Assembly (NCBI GenBank): GCA_026645635.1
Contig: JAPKMV010000034.1
Span: forward strand, 1 to 13,592
Reading direction: 5' to 3'
Length of the DNA: 13,592 bases
Source of the DNA: Caldilineaceae bacterium
GTDB lineage: Bacteria; Chloroflexota; Anaerolineae; Caldilineales; Caldilineaceae
Made by a program: the position numbers and the translations under genes. This document shows positions 13,570 to 13,592 of this stretch, piece after piece. Each line of letters begins with the position of its first letter. Positions within the stretch are counted from its first letter, which is position 1. Under the pieces are notes generated by a model. It was not told the DNA's origin and did no database searches. It saw only the letters and a list, made by a program, of their open reading frames with translations.

Positions 13570-13592
13570 TTTTCACAACGACGCAAACATCA

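Noticed and set aside
11400..13586. 728-codon open frame on the minus strand
   Set aside because: It is antisense to the META/SH3/TolB lipoprotein and has a compositionally odd product without domains.

Overview
The window looks like a GC-rich bacterial chromosome segment. Strong AGGAGG-type ribosome sites, GTG starts, lipoproteins with Ala/Pro/Glu- and Thr-rich linkers after the lipid-anchored cysteine, an NTPase-wHTH regulator and META/SH3/TolB lipoproteins together suggest Chloroflexota (Caldilineae/Anaerolineae-like). The taxon is an inference from protein style only. There are no RNA genes, CRISPR arrays, transposase genes or phage genes that I can see.

Region 1 (1-2153, minus strand) is a signalling operon. 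It is transcribed leftwards in the order P-loop NTPase fused to a C-terminal OmpR/PhoB-type winged helix (777-2153), a histidine kinase with no sensor domain (66-764), and the first 23 codons of a response regulator (1-69, running off the window). The spacings are tight: 12 bp, then a 4-bp GTGA overlap.

Region 2 (2154-2415) is the divergent control region. It holds a candidate promoter for each direction. A perfect 16-bp palindrome lies across the rightward -10, its half-site recurs at the leftward -10, and further ACTGT(T)GTCCG elements and a 15-bp inverted repeat follow.

Region 3 (2416-11054, plus strand) is an ABC importer operon of the glycerol-3-phosphate type: two permeases (ugpA, ugpE; 1-nt overlap) and a lipoprotein binding protein closely resembling UgpB. 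An exported glycerophosphodiester phosphodiesterase follows, and then, by a 4-bp ATGA overlap, a 1396-residue lipoprotein. That large protein joins a ScyD/SMP-30-like beta-propeller, a MauG/CcpA-type di-heme peroxidase with two CXXCH motifs, and a seven-motif FG-GAP/CRTAC propeller ending in an ASPIC/UnbV domain. No ugpC ATPase is present. A long hairpin and a separate palindromic repeat of CTTTGCG-type units sit between ugpB and the phosphodiesterase and complicate its start.

Region 4 (11055-13592) has a hairpin after the large gene, about 300 bp without a confident gene, and an independent lipoprotein gene (11352-13544) with two META domains, an SH3b domain and a TolB-like propeller.

Working model (inference): glycerophosphodiesters from lipid breakdown are cleaved outside the membrane by the lipoprotein phosphodiesterase. 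UgpB captures glycerol-3-phosphate (or the diester) and UgpA/UgpE import it using an ATPase encoded elsewhere. The divergent regulator operon may control this. The role of the peroxidase fusion in the same operon is unknown and is the most interesting point of the window.
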